Source: Candidatus Saccharimonadota bacterium
GTDB lineage: Bacteria; Patescibacteriota; Saccharimonadia; Saccharimonadales; Saccharimonadaceae
Assembly: GCA_905372305.1 (NCBI GenBank)
Contig: CAJPOP010000002.1
Span: forward strand, 1 to 64,000
Direction of reading: 5' to 3'
DNA length: 64,000 nt
Under the pieces are notes generated by a model. The model searched no databases. It was not told the DNA's origin and saw only the letters and a list, made by a program, of their open reading frames with translations. Both the position numbers and the translations under genes were made by a program. Position 1 is the first letter of the stretch, and each line of letters opens with the position of its first letter. Positions 20,763 to 29,561 of the stretch are shown piece after piece.

Positions 20763-22751
20763 TTAAAAGTCCAAGTCTTCCAAATTAACCTTAGCGGCGT
20801 TTGTTTGAATAAAACTTTTTCTCAATTCCACGCTATCGCCCATCAGCTTTGTAAATATCGCGTCCGCTCGCTCCGCATCTTCAATATTAACTTTTACTAA
20901 AGTCCGATTCTCCGGATTCATCGTTGTTTCCCATAATTGAGACGCGTCCATCTCGCCGAGACCCTTAAATCGCTGTTGCGCCGTATAGCCCGCTTGCTTA
21001 AATCGCTCGGCATTCTCATCAATTTTTGTACCAGCAGCTTTACGTTCGTTAATTTTTACCGTCAGTATCTCCTCCAGAGCCGCTTCATCATAGACATAAT
21101 CTATTTTACGATTACTACCAGTTCCTTTACTCAAGCCGAACAACGGCGGCTTCGCCAAATAGACATGCCCCGCTTCAATAACCTCGGACATATACCGGAA
21201 GAAAAACGTCATCAACAGCGTCGAAATATGCGCTCCATCAACATCAGCATCTGTCATAAAAATTATCTTATCATAGCGTATACCTCTAATATCAAACTGG
21301 TCGCCGATACCAACTCCCATAGCCTTAATTAGCGAAACGATTTCAGCATTAGCAAACATTTTGTCAAATCTTGCCCGCTCAGTATTTAGCACCTTACCGC
21401 GCAGAGGCAAAATTGCTTGAATAGTCGAATCACGGCCGTCTTTAGCCGAACCAGCCGCCGAATTACCCTCGACGATAAACAGCTCGCAGTCTTTCCGATT
21501 ACGCGACGAGCAGTCGGTTAGTTTAGAAGGCAAGTTCAGACCCTCAAATGCCCCTTTACGAATCACATTATCCCGCGCTGCTCGTGCCGCCTTGCGCGCT
21601 CGTGCTGCCAAAGTTGCCTTGCCGACTACTTTCTTAGCGGTGGCTGGGTTTTCTTCCAAGTAATACGCAAAATATTCGCTCATTACTTGATCAACATAGC
21701 GGCGCATTTCTGGATTACCGAGCTTATTCTTCGTTTGGCCTTCAAACTGCGGATCTGGCAGCTTAACTAGGATAATCGCTGTCAAACCTTCGCGGATATC
21801 ATCACCCGTCAAATTATCCTCTTTTTCCTTCAACAAACCGTTTTTGCGCGCATAGTCATTAATAACCCTCGTCAAAGCCGCCCGAAAGCCAACCAAATGC
21901 GTACCGCCATCCGGAGTCAACACATTATTAGCAAACGGCTTAACAGTCTCCGCATACGTATCATTGTATTGTACGGCAATCTCCACCATACAATCTTCAA
22001 CTTGCTTTTCTACATAAAAAATATCATCGGATAATACATCTTTACCGATATTCAAATTTTTAACATAGCTCTGAATGCCGCCCTCAAAGTAAAATGCCTT
22101 GCGATCTCCCGTACGCTCATCAACAACGGAAGTATATACACCCTTAGTCAGGTACGCCTGATGACGTAGATAATTGACGACCCACTTATAATCAAAATCA
22201 ACCGTTTCCTTAAAAATAGTAGGATCGGGATAAAATGTAATCGTCGTACCAGTAGTTTCAGATTTGCCAACCGCTTTAATATCAGCTTGCGGAACGCCTG
22301 TCGCGTATTCCTGGCGGTATATTTTACCGTTCTTGCGCACCTCAGCAATCATTTTAGTCGAAAGCGCATTAACAACACTAGACCCAACACCATGCAAACC
22401 GGACGATACCTTATAGCCGCCGCCGCCGAACTTACCGCCAGCATGCAAAATCGTTAGAACAGTTTCCAGCGTACTCTTGCCTGTTTTTGGATGTTTATCA
22501 ACTGGGATACCGCGCCCATCATCAGCAACTCGAACGCCGCCATCCTTAAGCAAAGTAACCTCAACCCTGGTTGCATAACCAGCAATCGCCTCGTCAATAC
22601 AGTTGTCAGCGATCTCCTTAATAAGATGATGTACGCCGTCATAACCAGTGCTGCCAATATACATACCCGGACGCTTACGAACTGGCTCCAGTCCTTCCAG
22701 AACCTGGATCTGCGAACCATCATAAACCTGTCCTTTTGTTTGTTTAGCCAT
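20763..22751 (-). CDS. gyrB: DNA gyrase subunit B
   Basis: The 662-residue ATPase subunit. The GHKL domain shows EIADNCIDEA (Mg-binding Asn), DDGRGIPVD and GLHGVGSSVVNALS. The TOPRIM domain shows EGNSAAGSAKDGRD and FMTDADVDGAHI. It uses ATP to drive negative supercoiling with GyrA. It is first in the operon gyrB-gyrA-DUF212. Confidence 0.97.
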   Translation of the reverse strand: MAKQTKGQVYDGSQIQVLEGLEPVRKRPGMYIGSTGYDGVHHLIKEIADNCIDEAIAGYATRVEVTLLKDGGVRVADDGRGIPVDKHPKTGKSTLETVLTILHAGGKFGGGGYKVSSGLHGVGSSVVNALSTKMIAEVRKNGKIYRQEYATGVPQADIKAVGKSETTGTTITFYPDPTIFKETVDFDYKWVVNYLRHQAYLTKGVYTSVVDERTGDRKAFYFEGGIQSYVKNLNIGKDVLSDDIFYVEKQVEDCMVEIAVQYNDTYAETVKPFANNVLTPDGGTHLVGFRAALTRVINDYARKNGLLKEKEDNLTGDDIREGLTAIILVKLPDPQFEGQTKNKLGNPEMRRYVDQVMSEYFAYYLEENPATAKKVVGKATLAARARKAARAARDNVIRKGAFEGLNLPSKLTDCSSRNRKDCELFIVEGNSAAGSAKDGRDSTIQAILPLRGKVLNTERARFDKMFANAEIVSLIKAMGVGIGDQFDIRGIRYDKIIFMTDADVDGAHISTLLMTFFFRYMSEVIEAGHVYLAKPPLFGLSKGTGSNRKIDYVYDEAALEEILTVKINERKAAGTKIDENAERFKQAGYTAQQRFKGLGEMDASQLWETTMNPENRTLVKVNIEDAERADAIFTKLMGDSVELRKSFIQTNAAKVNLEDLDF

Positions 22752-22797
22752 ATATCCCTCACTATTTCTGAATTATCAGCTCTTTTTCAACCTCTTT

Positions 22798-22826
22798 ATT
22801 ATACACCAAAATAGATTTCTTCTCAA
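22798..22826 (-). promoter_or_regulatory. Promoter of gyrB-gyrA
   Basis: On the minus strand TTGAGA (22821-22826), a 17-base spacer and TATAAT (22798-22803). A leader of about 40 bases with GTGAGGG precedes the ATG. Confidence 0.75.
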
Positions 22827-22898
22827 ATTGTTTACTTTATCATAAAGATTATGGTAAACTACGTACAGAGTTTATATAAAAATCAAAAAGAGGTTTAA

Positions 22899-24224
22899 AT
22901 GTTCAAAAAAATAATCTCACGAATACCATATAGCCCTTCAATGATTCACAATCTAGGGTTTTATGCTGGGCGCTTGCGCAAAGAAGAAGCCACCAGAAAA
23001 ATCGGGCTAGTTTTAACAGCCCTAGCTTTGATCGTTCAAGCATTTACCGTATTCTCGCCGCCGGAATCTGCCAATGCCGCCGATTCAAGCGACCTCATTT
23101 ACGGCGGAATCTCCAACGGATCACAACTTATGGCGCATTACGACGCTAACACTAATAATATTCGCGATTTATATAACCATCTGGGAATCAGCCGGGCTGA
23201 GCTGGCAAGTGCTACCAGCAATCTCCAAACGTTAAGCAGTAACATAGGAAGTTACTCTTGGGGATTAACTCCTCATTTTGGCGCAGCCAAGGGCGAAGGT
23301 TCTTACGTTGTTAAGACTTCTCAAGGAAGCGCTAGGACATTTTACTACCGTCCGCACAATTTATGGGGCAACTTTACATACAAAGCGTTCGTAGGACAAT
23401 CAGCAGGAGTGGGCTGGTTTGCTATTATGCTCAATTGCGGCAACCTTATCTTAAAGATTACACCGCCGCCCTACAAATGTCCTCCCGGACAGGTTGGTGC
23501 TTATCCAAATTGTTCAACACCGCCAGCGCCATGCCCGCAAAACCCCAAGCTAGCAAAAAACGACCCGCGATGTCAGCCGTGCCCTGGTGATGCCACTCTT
23601 CTTGTTAGCGACAGTAAATGTGCAGCCTCCTTTACACAATCAAAAAGCGCCGTCAACTTAACACAGAATAATGCAGACGCCAACTCAACTGCCGCAAAAT
23701 CAGGAGACAGGATAACATATACATTATCCGTAAAAAACACAGGACTAAAAGAGGGAGAATTTACTTTTAAAGATTATGTCAGCGACGTCTTAGAATATGC
23801 AGATATTTTTGATGCAGGCGGCGGAACACTGTCTGACAACAAAGACGGCAGTACAGGTAGTAATAACTCAAAAATATTAACTTGGCCGGCGGTAAAAATT
23901 AAACCTGGCGAAACCCAAAAAAGAAGCTTCACTGTCCAAATCAAAAACACCCTGCCAGCAATGGCAGCTGGAAAAAGCAACCCAACATCATACGATTGTA
24001 GAATTGACAACACTTTTGGCAATACAATTAGTACAAACATAGAATGTCCAGCTCCTAAAGTTGTTGAAAAAACTGTTACTGAATTACCAAAAACTGGACC
24101 AGGTGCAAATATGACATTTGCCGGAATTGTGGCAGCTGTTGTTGTATATTTCTATGCTCGCTCCCGACAATTAAGCAAAGAGGTAAAAATTATTCGGCAT
24201 GATATGTCTGCCGGTACGATTTAG
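22899..24224 (+). CDS. LPKTG-anchored surface protein with a DUF11-like domain
   Basis: The 441-residue protein has an unusually late signal segment (LVLTALALIVQAFTVFSPPESANAA, about residues 36-60). A secreted domain and a Cys/Pro-rich linker (PPPYKCPPGQVGAYPNC) follow. Next comes a beta-rich DUF11-like repeat domain of about 110 residues (DRITYTLSVKNTG... KRSFTVQIKNT), then LPKTG, a helix and a basic tail. This is a sortase-type surface protein, perhaps for host contact. RBS AAGAGG. The following gene starts 10 bases after its stop. Confidence 0.82.
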   Translation: MFKKIISRIPYSPSMIHNLGFYAGRLRKEEATRKIGLVLTALALIVQAFTVFSPPESANAADSSDLIYGGISNGSQLMAHYDANTNNIRDLYNHLGISRAELASATSNLQTLSSNIGSYSWGLTPHFGAAKGEGSYVVKTSQGSARTFYYRPHNLWGNFTYKAFVGQSAGVGWFAIMLNCGNLILKITPPPYKCPPGQVGAYPNCSTPPAPCPQNPKLAKNDPRCQPCPGDATLLVSDSKCAASFTQSKSAVNLTQNNADANSTAAKSGDRITYTLSVKNTGLKEGEFTFKDYVSDVLEYADIFDAGGGTLSDNKDGSTGSNNSKILTWPAVKIKPGETQKRSFTVQIKNTLPAMAAGKSNPTSYDCRIDNTFGNTISTNIECPAPKVVEKTVTELPKTGPGANMTFAGIVAAVVVYFYARSRQLSKEVKIIRHDMSAGTI

Positions 24225-24234
24225 GAGAATCAAA

Positions 24235-24801
24235 ATGACAGAGAAATTAAAAGGTAGCGCCCTTGAACATACCGGCGAAGTTTTAGAAGCAGCAAGAGAG
24301 CGGCTTACTGATAACATAGAAAACAGACTAGAACGCGCCACAAAAGAAAAATCAGTAGATAATAAAGAAAAAATAAGAAATGAAGCACTAGAGATCGCTA
24401 GACAGCACGAAGCAGCACAAGAAAAGAAAGCGAAAGAATCAAAAGAAAATAAGAAAGACCAGCCTTCTCTGACAAAAGCAGATGTTGAAGCGTCCTACAA
24501 GAATACCTTGAACAACGTACAGGAGCAACTACCAACACCGTCGCGCGCTTTCAGCAAGCTCATTCATAATTCAGCAGTTGAAAAAACTAGCGACGCCATC
24601 GGTAACACCATAGCCAGACCCAACTTAATTATTGCTGGAGCATTGGGGGCAATTGCCTCGGTAATCGTGTACCTGGTGGCTAAAAAATACGGCTACGTCC
24701 TGTCAGGATCAGAGACAATCGTATTGTTCGCAGCCGGGTGGTGCATTGGCGCAATAATTGAATACGGACGCGTCGGCTTGATAAACAGACAAAAAAGATA
24801 G
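24235..24801 (+). CDS. Membrane protein with long charged helical N-terminus
   Basis: ATG 24235 is chosen because AGGAGA lies just upstream, over the previous stop codon; the longer frame is rejected. The 188-residue product has about 120 residues of Lys/Glu-rich, probably coiled helix. Two hydrophobic segments (IIAGALGAIASVIVYLVA; TIVLFAAGWCIGAIIEYG) and a basic tail follow. It is in an operon with the LPKTG protein. No family is recognised. Confidence 0.72.
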   Translation: MTEKLKGSALEHTGEVLEAARERLTDNIENRLERATKEKSVDNKEKIRNEALEIARQHEAAQEKKAKESKENKKDQPSLTKADVEASYKNTLNNVQEQLPTPSRAFSKLIHNSAVEKTSDAIGNTIARPNLIIAGALGAIASVIVYLVAKKYGYVLSGSETIVLFAAGWCIGAIIEYGRVGLINRQKR

Positions 24802-24846
24802 TCAAACAAACGCGCCAAGAAAATACAAACAATTACCCCAGCTCGC

Positions 24847-27800
24847 CTATCTTAGGCTTATAGACACTTCTGTGTCGTCACTATTATTGTCACGCAAATC
24901 TAATCTATTGGTAACTGGCGGACTCTGAGGAGTTTTAGCAAAATCGACATCACTGATATTTTGATTTTGACTGTTCGTAGTGTTGCTGGAATTCACCACA
25001 GGTTGCCGTAGTGGTGCTGGAGCTGATATGTCGCCATATTGCATAACAGTGTCATTTCGCAACGCTTGAGGTCTGTTATTGCTGGTGCCGGCAGAAGGTG
25101 GTACAAAAGGAGAAGCTGGCGGCAAAGAGGCCGTTGCCGATGAAGGCGGAGTTGTCGCCGCAGAATTCACAGCCGAAGGCGCCGACGCAACAGGTAACGG
25201 CGAAACATTAGGGTTACTTATAGGTTTAGCAGCTGCTCCCGCATAGGCAGGACGAGGAGTGCCTGCAGGTTTTCCGCCCAATTGCTGCCTCTTTGCTAAC
25301 CACTCATCCAAGAAAGATGATCCGCCCGCTTTCGCTGCACCTGATCGTGCTGATGGCGCGCCGCCCCGACGACCTATCTGCTGAGATGCAGGTTTACTAG
25401 CTTTGCTATCTCTCAACCTATCAAATATCTCTTTCTCCACTACTGATCGCGGCTTGCCGTATTTAGCCGAAGACAACCTAACTAATGCGTCTCTCAGCTG
25501 TGTATTTACTTGACCCATCGGCGGGATCCAATTCATGCTAAACGGAGCTGACGGCACGTTGTTTATCATCACCGACGTGATTGATTGGAAGTTAGGCAGT
25601 TTCGCCAAATCATCAACGTCAAATGTTGGCTGGAATTTTTTAACCATCAGCTCCGCGTCAGTAATACCAATTCGTCCAGAAATCACCGTACCAACGTTAC
25701 CGATAATCGCCTCGCGGATTTTATCTGTTAGCTGCGTCATAAACTGGTTACCCATAATCAGGCTTAGTTTATATTTTCGCGCCTCAGACAGAATCGACTC
25801 AAAACTATCAGTTGCAAAGTTCTGGAACTCGTCCACATACAGAGAAAAATCAACTCGCTGATCTTCTGGAATATCTGCCCGAGCCATCGCTGCCGCTTGG
25901 AACTTCATCACAAATATAATACCCAGCAGTCTTGAGTTTAGCTCGCCCATCTTACCCTTAGACAGGTTAACTAGCAAAATTTTATTATTATCCATAATAT
26001 CGCGCAAATTAAACCCGGACTTTGTTTGACCAATAATATTGCGCATAGCATCGTTTGATATGAAAGGACCAAACTTTGAAACAACCCACGCCACCACTTC
26101 ACCCGCCTCATTTGATCGCTGCGAAGCTGGAAACTCCTTTGTCCAGAAATCGATGACCTGTTGATCCTTGACATACTTCAACTTGCTTTTCACAAACTCC
26201 GGATCAACTAAACATTTCGGCACATCAATAAACGTTCCGCCCTCCGGATCTGCCATCAACAGCAAGGCACAGTTTCTAAAGATATGTTCCAAACGCGGTC
26301 CAACAATTCCTGTATGACCTGGATCGTAAAGACCATAAAGCATGTTTATTGCTTCCTGCACCAAGAAGTCCTTTTGATCCGGCGTGTCATATTCAAACAT
26401 ATTGAGACCAATAGGATTTGTCATATCAGATGGATTGAAATAAATAATGTCCTCAACGCGCTCTTTTGGAACCTTACCCAACAAAGATTCAACCAAATCG
26501 CCGTGCGGGTCAATAAACGCAAAACCGCGCCCATCCATCATATCTTGATAAGCCATATTTTCCTGCAACACCGACTTACCAACACCCGTCTGTCCAATTA
26601 TATAAACGTGGCGTCGGCGGTCTTTTGTGCCAATTCTAATAGGCTTCCTTGTTCCCCGGAATTCGTTATAGCCTATCAGCAGCCCTTCATCCAAAACATC
26701 AGTCGGTCCATCTACCTGTTTTGACATTTGCCGCTTAACTTGCGACGTAGGAATTGCACCAGCTCCTGGCAAATGAAACAGCGTAGCCATTTCTACGCTA
26801 TTCAAAATATTACCGCGCACTTCCTGAGGAAAGAATCGCATAATATACGCGGTGGTCATTTCTTCGACATTCCTCGTTAACGAGAACTTAAACCCGTTAT
26901 TTCGCGGCGAATCAAACAGCGAAAATGCTGCAATGATATTTTTTAAAAGCGCCTGCGATCTAGCTGCCGTATTTGAAGAGATAACTACACGAATCAAGAC
27001 CTCGTAAGCCGGATAACGCGCTTTTTCGCTGATTGCATCAACTTCCGCCTGTTCTAGCGCTGTAAGCTGCTTGTCTTCAGGCTTGCTGTCTTTTTCTTTA
27101 TCCGACTCTGGCGGTTTCCATAATGCCTCCATAATCTCCCCAACCGCTGCGCCGCCGGCCGCCAAACCAGTTTTTTTACCTTTATTTTTTTTCATATTAT
27201 CAATATGAGATTCCGAAGACTTTGACCAGCCTTCACGCGCTGGCCGGATCAAGAACTGCACGCCGATACCATCATCCTTAGTTGCCGACGACAAAGCGTT
27301 CAATAAAGCTCGCGATGCGTCTCGCTTTGACTCTTGATAGGTGGCGATCGGATAAACAAACGACTTTCTCAAGTTAAACTCGCCGCCGATAGTACCGCTC
27401 ATTTTGCCGACTTTACTAAATATATTTGTATCAGTCACTTCTTCAAGCCTAGCCGACGGATAAGCTGCCGCTACTGCCTGGCGAATCACGTCAACTAAAA
27501 CGAGAGGCACCACAGCATAGTAATGTACCAATCCTCCATGAGCCACTACCTCAAACGACATGTGCCGCTGACCATACACTTTACTCTTAAATCCCTTAGT
27601 GGCTGTACTGGATACAATATTATACATAACCTGTGCCTGGGATAATATCTCTTCTGTCAGATCTCTTTCATCGCGATTAGAATTATCAATATCTTCGCTA
27701 GACGGCGGCAGATGAATCAGCAACGGCACCATCTTCAACCCGCGTTCATAATTTTTCGCCTCTCGAAGCATTTTACGATACTGAAACACAACCACCGTAA

Positions 27801-27858
27801 CACCAACGGCTATAATAATAGTCACTATAAAGCTTATAACTAAAGGTCCAGCACCCAT
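24847..27858 (-). CDS. VirD4/TraG-like type IV secretion ATPase
   Basis: The 1003-residue protein has one N-terminal membrane helix (about residues 5-27) and a long regulatory region. The ATPase domain shows Walker A GQTGVGKS, DPHGDLVE, and Walker B LYVDEFQNF. The C-terminal ~200 residues are a Pro/Ser/Ala-rich disordered tail. The architecture matches DNA-translocating coupling proteins of type IV secretion/conjugation systems. No VirB4, relaxase or channel gene is nearby, so cargo and complex are unknown. A proline-rich partner gene lies 6 bases upstream. Confidence 0.85.
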   Translation of the reverse strand: MGAGPLVISFIVTIIIAVGVTVVVFQYRKMLREAKNYERGLKMVPLLIHLPPSSEDIDNSNRDERDLTEEILSQAQVMYNIVSSTATKGFKSKVYGQRHMSFEVVAHGGLVHYYAVVPLVLVDVIRQAVAAAYPSARLEEVTDTNIFSKVGKMSGTIGGEFNLRKSFVYPIATYQESKRDASRALLNALSSATKDDGIGVQFLIRPAREGWSKSSESHIDNMKKNKGKKTGLAAGGAAVGEIMEALWKPPESDKEKDSKPEDKQLTALEQAEVDAISEKARYPAYEVLIRVVISSNTAARSQALLKNIIAAFSLFDSPRNNGFKFSLTRNVEEMTTAYIMRFFPQEVRGNILNSVEMATLFHLPGAGAIPTSQVKRQMSKQVDGPTDVLDEGLLIGYNEFRGTRKPIRIGTKDRRRHVYIIGQTGVGKSVLQENMAYQDMMDGRGFAFIDPHGDLVESLLGKVPKERVEDIIYFNPSDMTNPIGLNMFEYDTPDQKDFLVQEAINMLYGLYDPGHTGIVGPRLEHIFRNCALLLMADPEGGTFIDVPKCLVDPEFVKSKLKYVKDQQVIDFWTKEFPASQRSNEAGEVVAWVVSKFGPFISNDAMRNIIGQTKSGFNLRDIMDNNKILLVNLSKGKMGELNSRLLGIIFVMKFQAAAMARADIPEDQRVDFSLYVDEFQNFATDSFESILSEARKYKLSLIMGNQFMTQLTDKIREAIIGNVGTVISGRIGITDAELMVKKFQPTFDVDDLAKLPNFQSITSVMINNVPSAPFSMNWIPPMGQVNTQLRDALVRLSSAKYGKPRSVVEKEIFDRLRDSKASKPASQQIGRRGGAPSARSGAAKAGGSSFLDEWLAKRQQLGGKPAGTPRPAYAGAAAKPISNPNVSPLPVASAPSAVNSAATTPPSSATASLPPASPFVPPSAGTSNNRPQALRNDTVMQYGDISAPAPLRQPVVNSSNTTNSQNQNISDVDFAKTPQSPPVTNRLDLRDNNSDDTEVSISLR

Positions 27859-27864
27859 AAAACC

Positions 27865-28284
27865 CTACCCATTATTTTGGTTTTGACCCAATACTTTATT
27901 ATATCTCTTTTTCAAATAATCAGCTTGCAACTGTGCAATCACCCTGCTGCGCTCGTATGGATCATCCCTAGTTAATGTGATTATCTTCTTTAGTTTTTCA
28001 ACCCACTCTTTTTCAATAAGATCTTCGTCCGCAGCCGTCAATGGAGTATCGTCGTCCGATGCTACTGTCTGCGTATCATCTTGCACAGGCTGGGAAACAG
28101 TAACTACCGGCAAGACTGTGGGAATAACTGGCTGCTGTTGTGCTACACCAGGATCAGGCCCAGCTTCAACGCCTGTTTGAATTTCTGGAGTTTGAGGCGC
28201 CTGCTCTGGGCTATGCTCAACACCGCCCGGTATTTGCGGCGGCGCTTCAACACTTTGCCTGACTTGCGGCAATTCTGGATTCAT
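27865..28284 (-). CDS. Proline-rich partner of the VirD4-like ATPase
   Basis: The 139-residue protein has a Pro/Gln/Val-rich disordered N-terminal two thirds. A compact charged C-terminus follows (EKEWVEKLKKIITLTRDDPYE), probably a helical docking module. It has no signal peptide. It is first in a two-gene operon with the ATPase. TACAAT with an upstream TGA (extended -10) ends 6 bases before the ATG, so the mRNA is predicted to be leaderless. Its role is inferred only from position. Confidence 0.7.
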   Translation of the reverse strand: MNPELPQVRQSVEAPPQIPGGVEHSPEQAPQTPEIQTGVEAGPDPGVAQQQPVIPTVLPVVTVSQPVQDDTQTVASDDDTPLTAADEDLIEKEWVEKLKKIITLTRDDPYERSRVIAQLQADYLKKRYNKVLGQNQNNG

Positions 28285-28325
28285 ATCTTTATTGTATCAT
28301 GCCACCGCTTAAAAACATATGGACG

Positions 28326-28709
28326 CTAGTACCTTTTATATACATAAAAGCAGGCTAGCACCTCAAATAACGACAGTAGAACAATCTCAAACAACCCCGC
28401 ACCGCCGACAGATTGCATTCCTACGTAAATAACCGGCACTAAAGCAACAACCGTAGAATAATAATAGCTCTTGTTATTGCTTGGCGTATTAGCTAGTTGT
28501 ATTTGGTTTTTTTCTCTGACAAACCTAGCCGTTATTCTTTGCACTAATACTATAAGTACAAAAAATAAACACACAAAAAATAAATACGTACAAACAAAAA
28601 AAGCCAGAACCCCCAACGGTCCTACCGCAGTTGGGTTGGTCATACTTAAAATCAGCGCGACTATAATCGCCATAGACACGCCAACCGTTACAGCTACTTT
28701 AATCCCCAT
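28326..28709 (-). CDS. Small polytopic membrane protein
   Basis: The start is ATG 28709 (MGIKVAVTVGVSMAIIVALIL). The upstream in-frame GTG lies one base from the -10 (28717-28722, TGG-TATAAT) and would not be transcribed in full. The 127-residue product has four hydrophobic segments with a short cytoplasmic loop (QRITARFVREKNQIQL). The mRNA is predicted to be leaderless. No family is recognised. Confidence 0.7.
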   Translation of the reverse strand: MGIKVAVTVGVSMAIIVALILSMTNPTAVGPLGVLAFFVCTYLFFVCLFFVLIVLVQRITARFVREKNQIQLANTPSNNKSYYYSTVVALVPVIYVGMQSVGGAGLFEIVLLSLFEVLACFYVYKRY

Positions 28710-28777
28710 ACTCACAATTATACCAAGAGAGCCCGAGCGATAACTTCGCTAAAGCAAATGCAACCATCCGCCGCTTT

Positions 28778-29147
28778 AAAAATAACTATTGGGCGCGGGC
28801 ATTCTCGCTATGCTCCATTACCGCTCAAGGCAGTTGACCGCTCCTTATTAAAGGAGCACGTCCTTGTATGGCATTCCTCATACGCATCCAGTATTTTCAT
28901 TACCAATACGTTCTGATAAGGATTAACTGGATGCGTACGGTACTATCTCCATACGCGCTTGACGCCAACCAAATGTTGGCGAAGCTTCGGCCATGCCATC
29001 GCGAACTCAAGCAACTATTTGTTGCGAATTTTTTAATGATGCCGTGGCCGAGTTTCCGTCAAATCTTTTGCGCGACTATGCGCAAAGACGCCAAGCTTCT
29101 GACTAAAATTGTTAATGTATTTTTGCTTTTTGTTTTTGTAAAAGCTT
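28778..29147 (-). ncRNA. Candidate large structured non-coding RNA (~370 nt)
   Basis: A strong minus-strand promoter at 29154-29182 leads into sequence with no good ORF but many helices. They are: TTTGCGC/GCGCAAA (29067-29086); a 13-bp near-perfect arm (29038-29050 with 28988-29000) enclosing GCAAC/GTTGC (29011-29025); GCCAAC/GTTGGC (28964-28980); a 14-bp arm ACTGGATGCGT/ACGCATCCAGT (28926-28939 with 28879-28892) capped outside by GTATGG/CCATAC; and GCTCCTT/AAGGAGC (28840-28857). The 3' end is uncertain (a TTATTTTT run at 28785-28778). It matches no RNA family I recognise. Confidence 0.5.
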
Positions 29148-29153
29148 ACGTTT

Positions 29154-29182
29154 ATACTAGCACACTCAAACCATTTAGTCAA
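29154..29182 (-). promoter_or_regulatory. Promoter of the candidate ~370-nt RNA
   Basis: On the minus strand TTGACT (29177-29182), a 17-base spacer and TAGTAT (29154-29159), with no ORF downstream. The stretch 29183-29354 between this and the next promoter shows nothing convincing. Confidence 0.7.
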
Positions 29183-29354
29183 TAGCTTCGACTGTAGCTT
29201 AAGCTAATTATTTGTTTTATTATGGACCTTCGTCACACTTCTAAAAGGAGAAAATATCCTGCCGCCCCAGTAGCACCCAACGTCCTCTAACCCAGAATCC
29301 AATCCACTATTTTACATGTAGTATTTTTTACCTAGACTTTTTATAAAAATATTG

Positions 29355-29383
29355 TTGACATAAGCGTTTTTGTGCTATATTAT
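29355..29383 (+). promoter_or_regulatory. Strong promoter of a candidate small RNA
   Basis: TTGACA (29355-29360), a 17-base spacer and TATTAT (29378-29383). It is close to the sigma70 consensus and no gene follows. Confidence 0.8.
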
Positions 29384-29389
29384 AGGGGT

Positions 29390-29488
29390 AGCTTCTGAAT
29401 AAAAAAATTATACAGAAGCCAAAAATAAACAGAACTCGTAAAACTCCACTTTTGAAAACAACCACTACTCGCAGGTGGTTGTTTTTTT
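29390..29488 (+). ncRNA. Candidate ~100-nt small RNA
   Basis: The predicted transcript starts 6-7 bases after the -10. It has a 5' hairpin GCTTCTG/CAGAAGC with an A/T-rich 15-base loop, then an unstructured A-rich linker of about 40 bases containing ACTCCAC. It ends in an intrinsic terminator CAACCAC/GTGGTTG plus seven T residues (29459-29488). No ATG with a ribosome site lies inside. It matches no RNA family I recognise. Confidence 0.6.
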
Positions 29489-29523
29489 GAAATCTACACA
29501 CTCATCCGCTGCTATAATTTACC

Positions 29524-29549
29524 AAATAAAAAACCAGCCTCTTGGCTGG
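29524..29549 (-). terminator. Terminator of tmRNA
   Basis: CCAGCC-AAGA-GGCTGG on the minus strand (29549-29534) is followed by TTTTTTATTT. It lies 13 bases beyond the tmRNA CCA end. Confidence 0.85.
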
Positions 29550-29561
29550 ATTTGACATATG

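Noticed and set aside
28868..29185. Plus-strand ORF of 105 codons
   Set aside because: It has no ribosome site or promoter, odd composition, and lies antisense across the helices of the candidate structured RNA, whose symmetric stems explain the open frame.
29222..29290. A 22-codon ORF (MDLRHTSKRRKYPAAPVAPNVL without the last residues checked)
   Set aside because: No promoter or ribosome site is convincing and it has no neighbour to support it.
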